Shown here piece by piece: positions 15,161 through 15,845 of a DNA stretch of 15,845 nucleotides. The DNA is from Thiocapsa sp. UBA6158. GTDB lineage: Bacteria; Pseudomonadota; Gammaproteobacteria; Chromatiales; Chromatiaceae. The notes under the pieces are model-generated. The model did no database searches, was not told the origin of the DNA, and worked only from the letters and a program-made list of their open reading frames with translations. Position numbers and translations under genes: made by a program. Positions within the stretch are counted from its first letter, which is position 1. Each line of letters opens with the position of its first letter. The stretch is from contig NZ_DIUM01000105.1 of the NCBI RefSeq assembly GCF_002423035.1, forward strand, positions 1 to 15,845, in the 5' to 3' direction.

Positions 15161-15691
15161 CTACCAATCAGTCACCACGTCAAGCAATCCCTCCAACCCT
15201 TCGTAATTCCGAGCGCTCGAGTATCGCCAACACAAGGGATCGTCGACATAACCTCGTTTCACCGGGTTATTGTGGATGTATTCGAGCTTCTGCCGCATCA
15301 TGGCTTCGCCCTCGATCTGCTCGGGGTGCGATCCCTCCTGCCACACTTGGTGCTCGCGATCGCGCTTGTGCCGACTCCGGTACCAGACCAAGAGAGACAG
15401 CGCCGGAGAGTTCCGTTCGCGCATCCGATCGACCATCTGCCGAGCGGTGAATGATTTGAAGCTGCTGATCGAGCCCGCGAGTCCCGGTCCACCGGCAATC
15501 AGGTGACAGTGGTTCTCCATGATGACGTAGCCGTGGATCAAGAGACCGCGCTCGCGTTGGAGGAACCGCAGTGAGTTCAGCAAAATCAGTGCGTTGGCCG
15601 GTTGAGCGAACAGCGGCAACCATTTGACTGCGGTGCAGGTGAGGAAATGCGGCGCGTCTGGCTCGAGAAAACGGTATCGGTCACGGCCCAT
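15161..15691 (-). CDS. REP-associated tyrosine transposase (RAYT, Y1/IS200-like HUH family)
   Basis: This 176-residue Y1 HUH single-strand transposase of the RAYT group is thought to recognise and move REP palindromes. The N-terminal signature is RYRF...HFLTCT. The HUH motif is His 61-Cys-His 63 in MENHCHLI. The catalytic tyrosine is probably Tyr 138 in KLEYIHNNPVKRGYV. The family-typical WRYSSARNYEG follows near the C-terminus. The domain looks intact. ATG 15691 fits the family start; an in-frame ATG at 15757 would add 22 residues and has GGAAG upstream. REP copies lie 30 bp beyond its 3' end and 120 bp before its start, as expected for this class. Unlike classical insertion sequences it usually occurs as a single domesticated copy per genome. 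Confidence 0.93.
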   Translation of the reverse strand: MGRDRYRFLEPDAPHFLTCTAVKWLPLFAQPANALILLNSLRFLQRERGLLIHGYVIMENHCHLIAGGPGLAGSISSFKSFTARQMVDRMRERNSPALSLLVWYRSRHKRDREHQVWQEGSHPEQIEGEAMMRQKLEYIHNNPVKRGYVDDPLCWRYSSARNYEGLEGLLDVVTDW

Positions 15692-15805
15692 GGCTGAAGC
15701 GTACACGAATCGGATTAATTTGGCATCCGCCGTTGCGCGCTCGCTAATCCGCCGCATAGCTCGCTTCCGCCCGCCGCGTCGGTCGCTCCTGCGCCAGTAC
15801 CCGCG

Positions 15806-15845
15806 CTCGCTCCCACGCTCCGCGTGGGAGTGTCGTCTCGACGCT
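15806..15845. repeat. REP doublet on the 5' side of the RAYT gene (cut by window end)
   Basis: TCCCACGC-TCC-GCGTGGGA at 15811-15829 is followed by the left arm of the second palindrome (CGACGCT), which is truncated by the window edge. 38 of 40 bases match 15084-15123 in the same orientation, so the RAYT lies between direct repeats about 722 bp apart. Confidence 0.9.

Overview
The window is GC-rich and reads as a chromosomal segment from a gammaproteobacterium. A purple sulfur bacterium or relative (Chromatiales) is plausible, judging from the IPTL-CTERM surface protein, the style of the exopolysaccharide genes and the abundant short palindromic REP elements. The taxonomic guess is inference only. 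There are ten protein-coding genes, one truncated gene remnant, several REP clusters and one clear intrinsic terminator. I see no tRNA, rRNA or CRISPR array.

Left part (1-6648): a REP-derived 25-bp tandem array is followed by a compact, same-strand exopolysaccharide (EPS) module. It encodes an outer-membrane export lipoprotein of the Wza type, a Wzz/BY-kinase tyrosine autokinase with a tyrosine-rich tail encoded by a hexanucleotide repeat, a membrane-anchored TPR protein with a probable carbohydrate-binding-like C-terminal module, and a polytopic O-antigen ligase/polymerase. Together these would polymerise a polysaccharide, set its length and export it.

Middle (6649-10740): a leader with two perfect dyads precedes a 92-aa secreted Ser/Thr-rich protein of unknown function. 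Next comes a 1160-aa secreted multidomain protein (beta-helix, Ig-like modules, choice-of-anchor U, C-terminal IPTL-CTERM sorting signal), closed by a strong terminator. The sorting enzyme expected for IPTL-CTERM proteins (exosortase H type) is not in the window. A REP cluster fills 10741-11047.

Right part (11048-14158): two divergently transcribed genes each encode a single-span membrane protein with a predicted cytoplasmic N-terminus and periplasmic C-terminus. One ends in a peptidoglycan-binding SPOR domain. The other has a J-domain inside and an NTF2/SnoaL-like domain outside.

Far right (14159-15845): a CpsB/CapC-type PHP tyrosine phosphatase, the natural counterpart of the BY-kinase, overlaps the start of a small lipoprotein gene. 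That gene is broken off inside a REP doublet. A REP-associated tyrosine transposase (RAYT) follows on the minus strand, bracketed by two near-identical REP copies in the same orientation. This REP-RAYT-REP block is probably the source of the REP elements elsewhere in the window.
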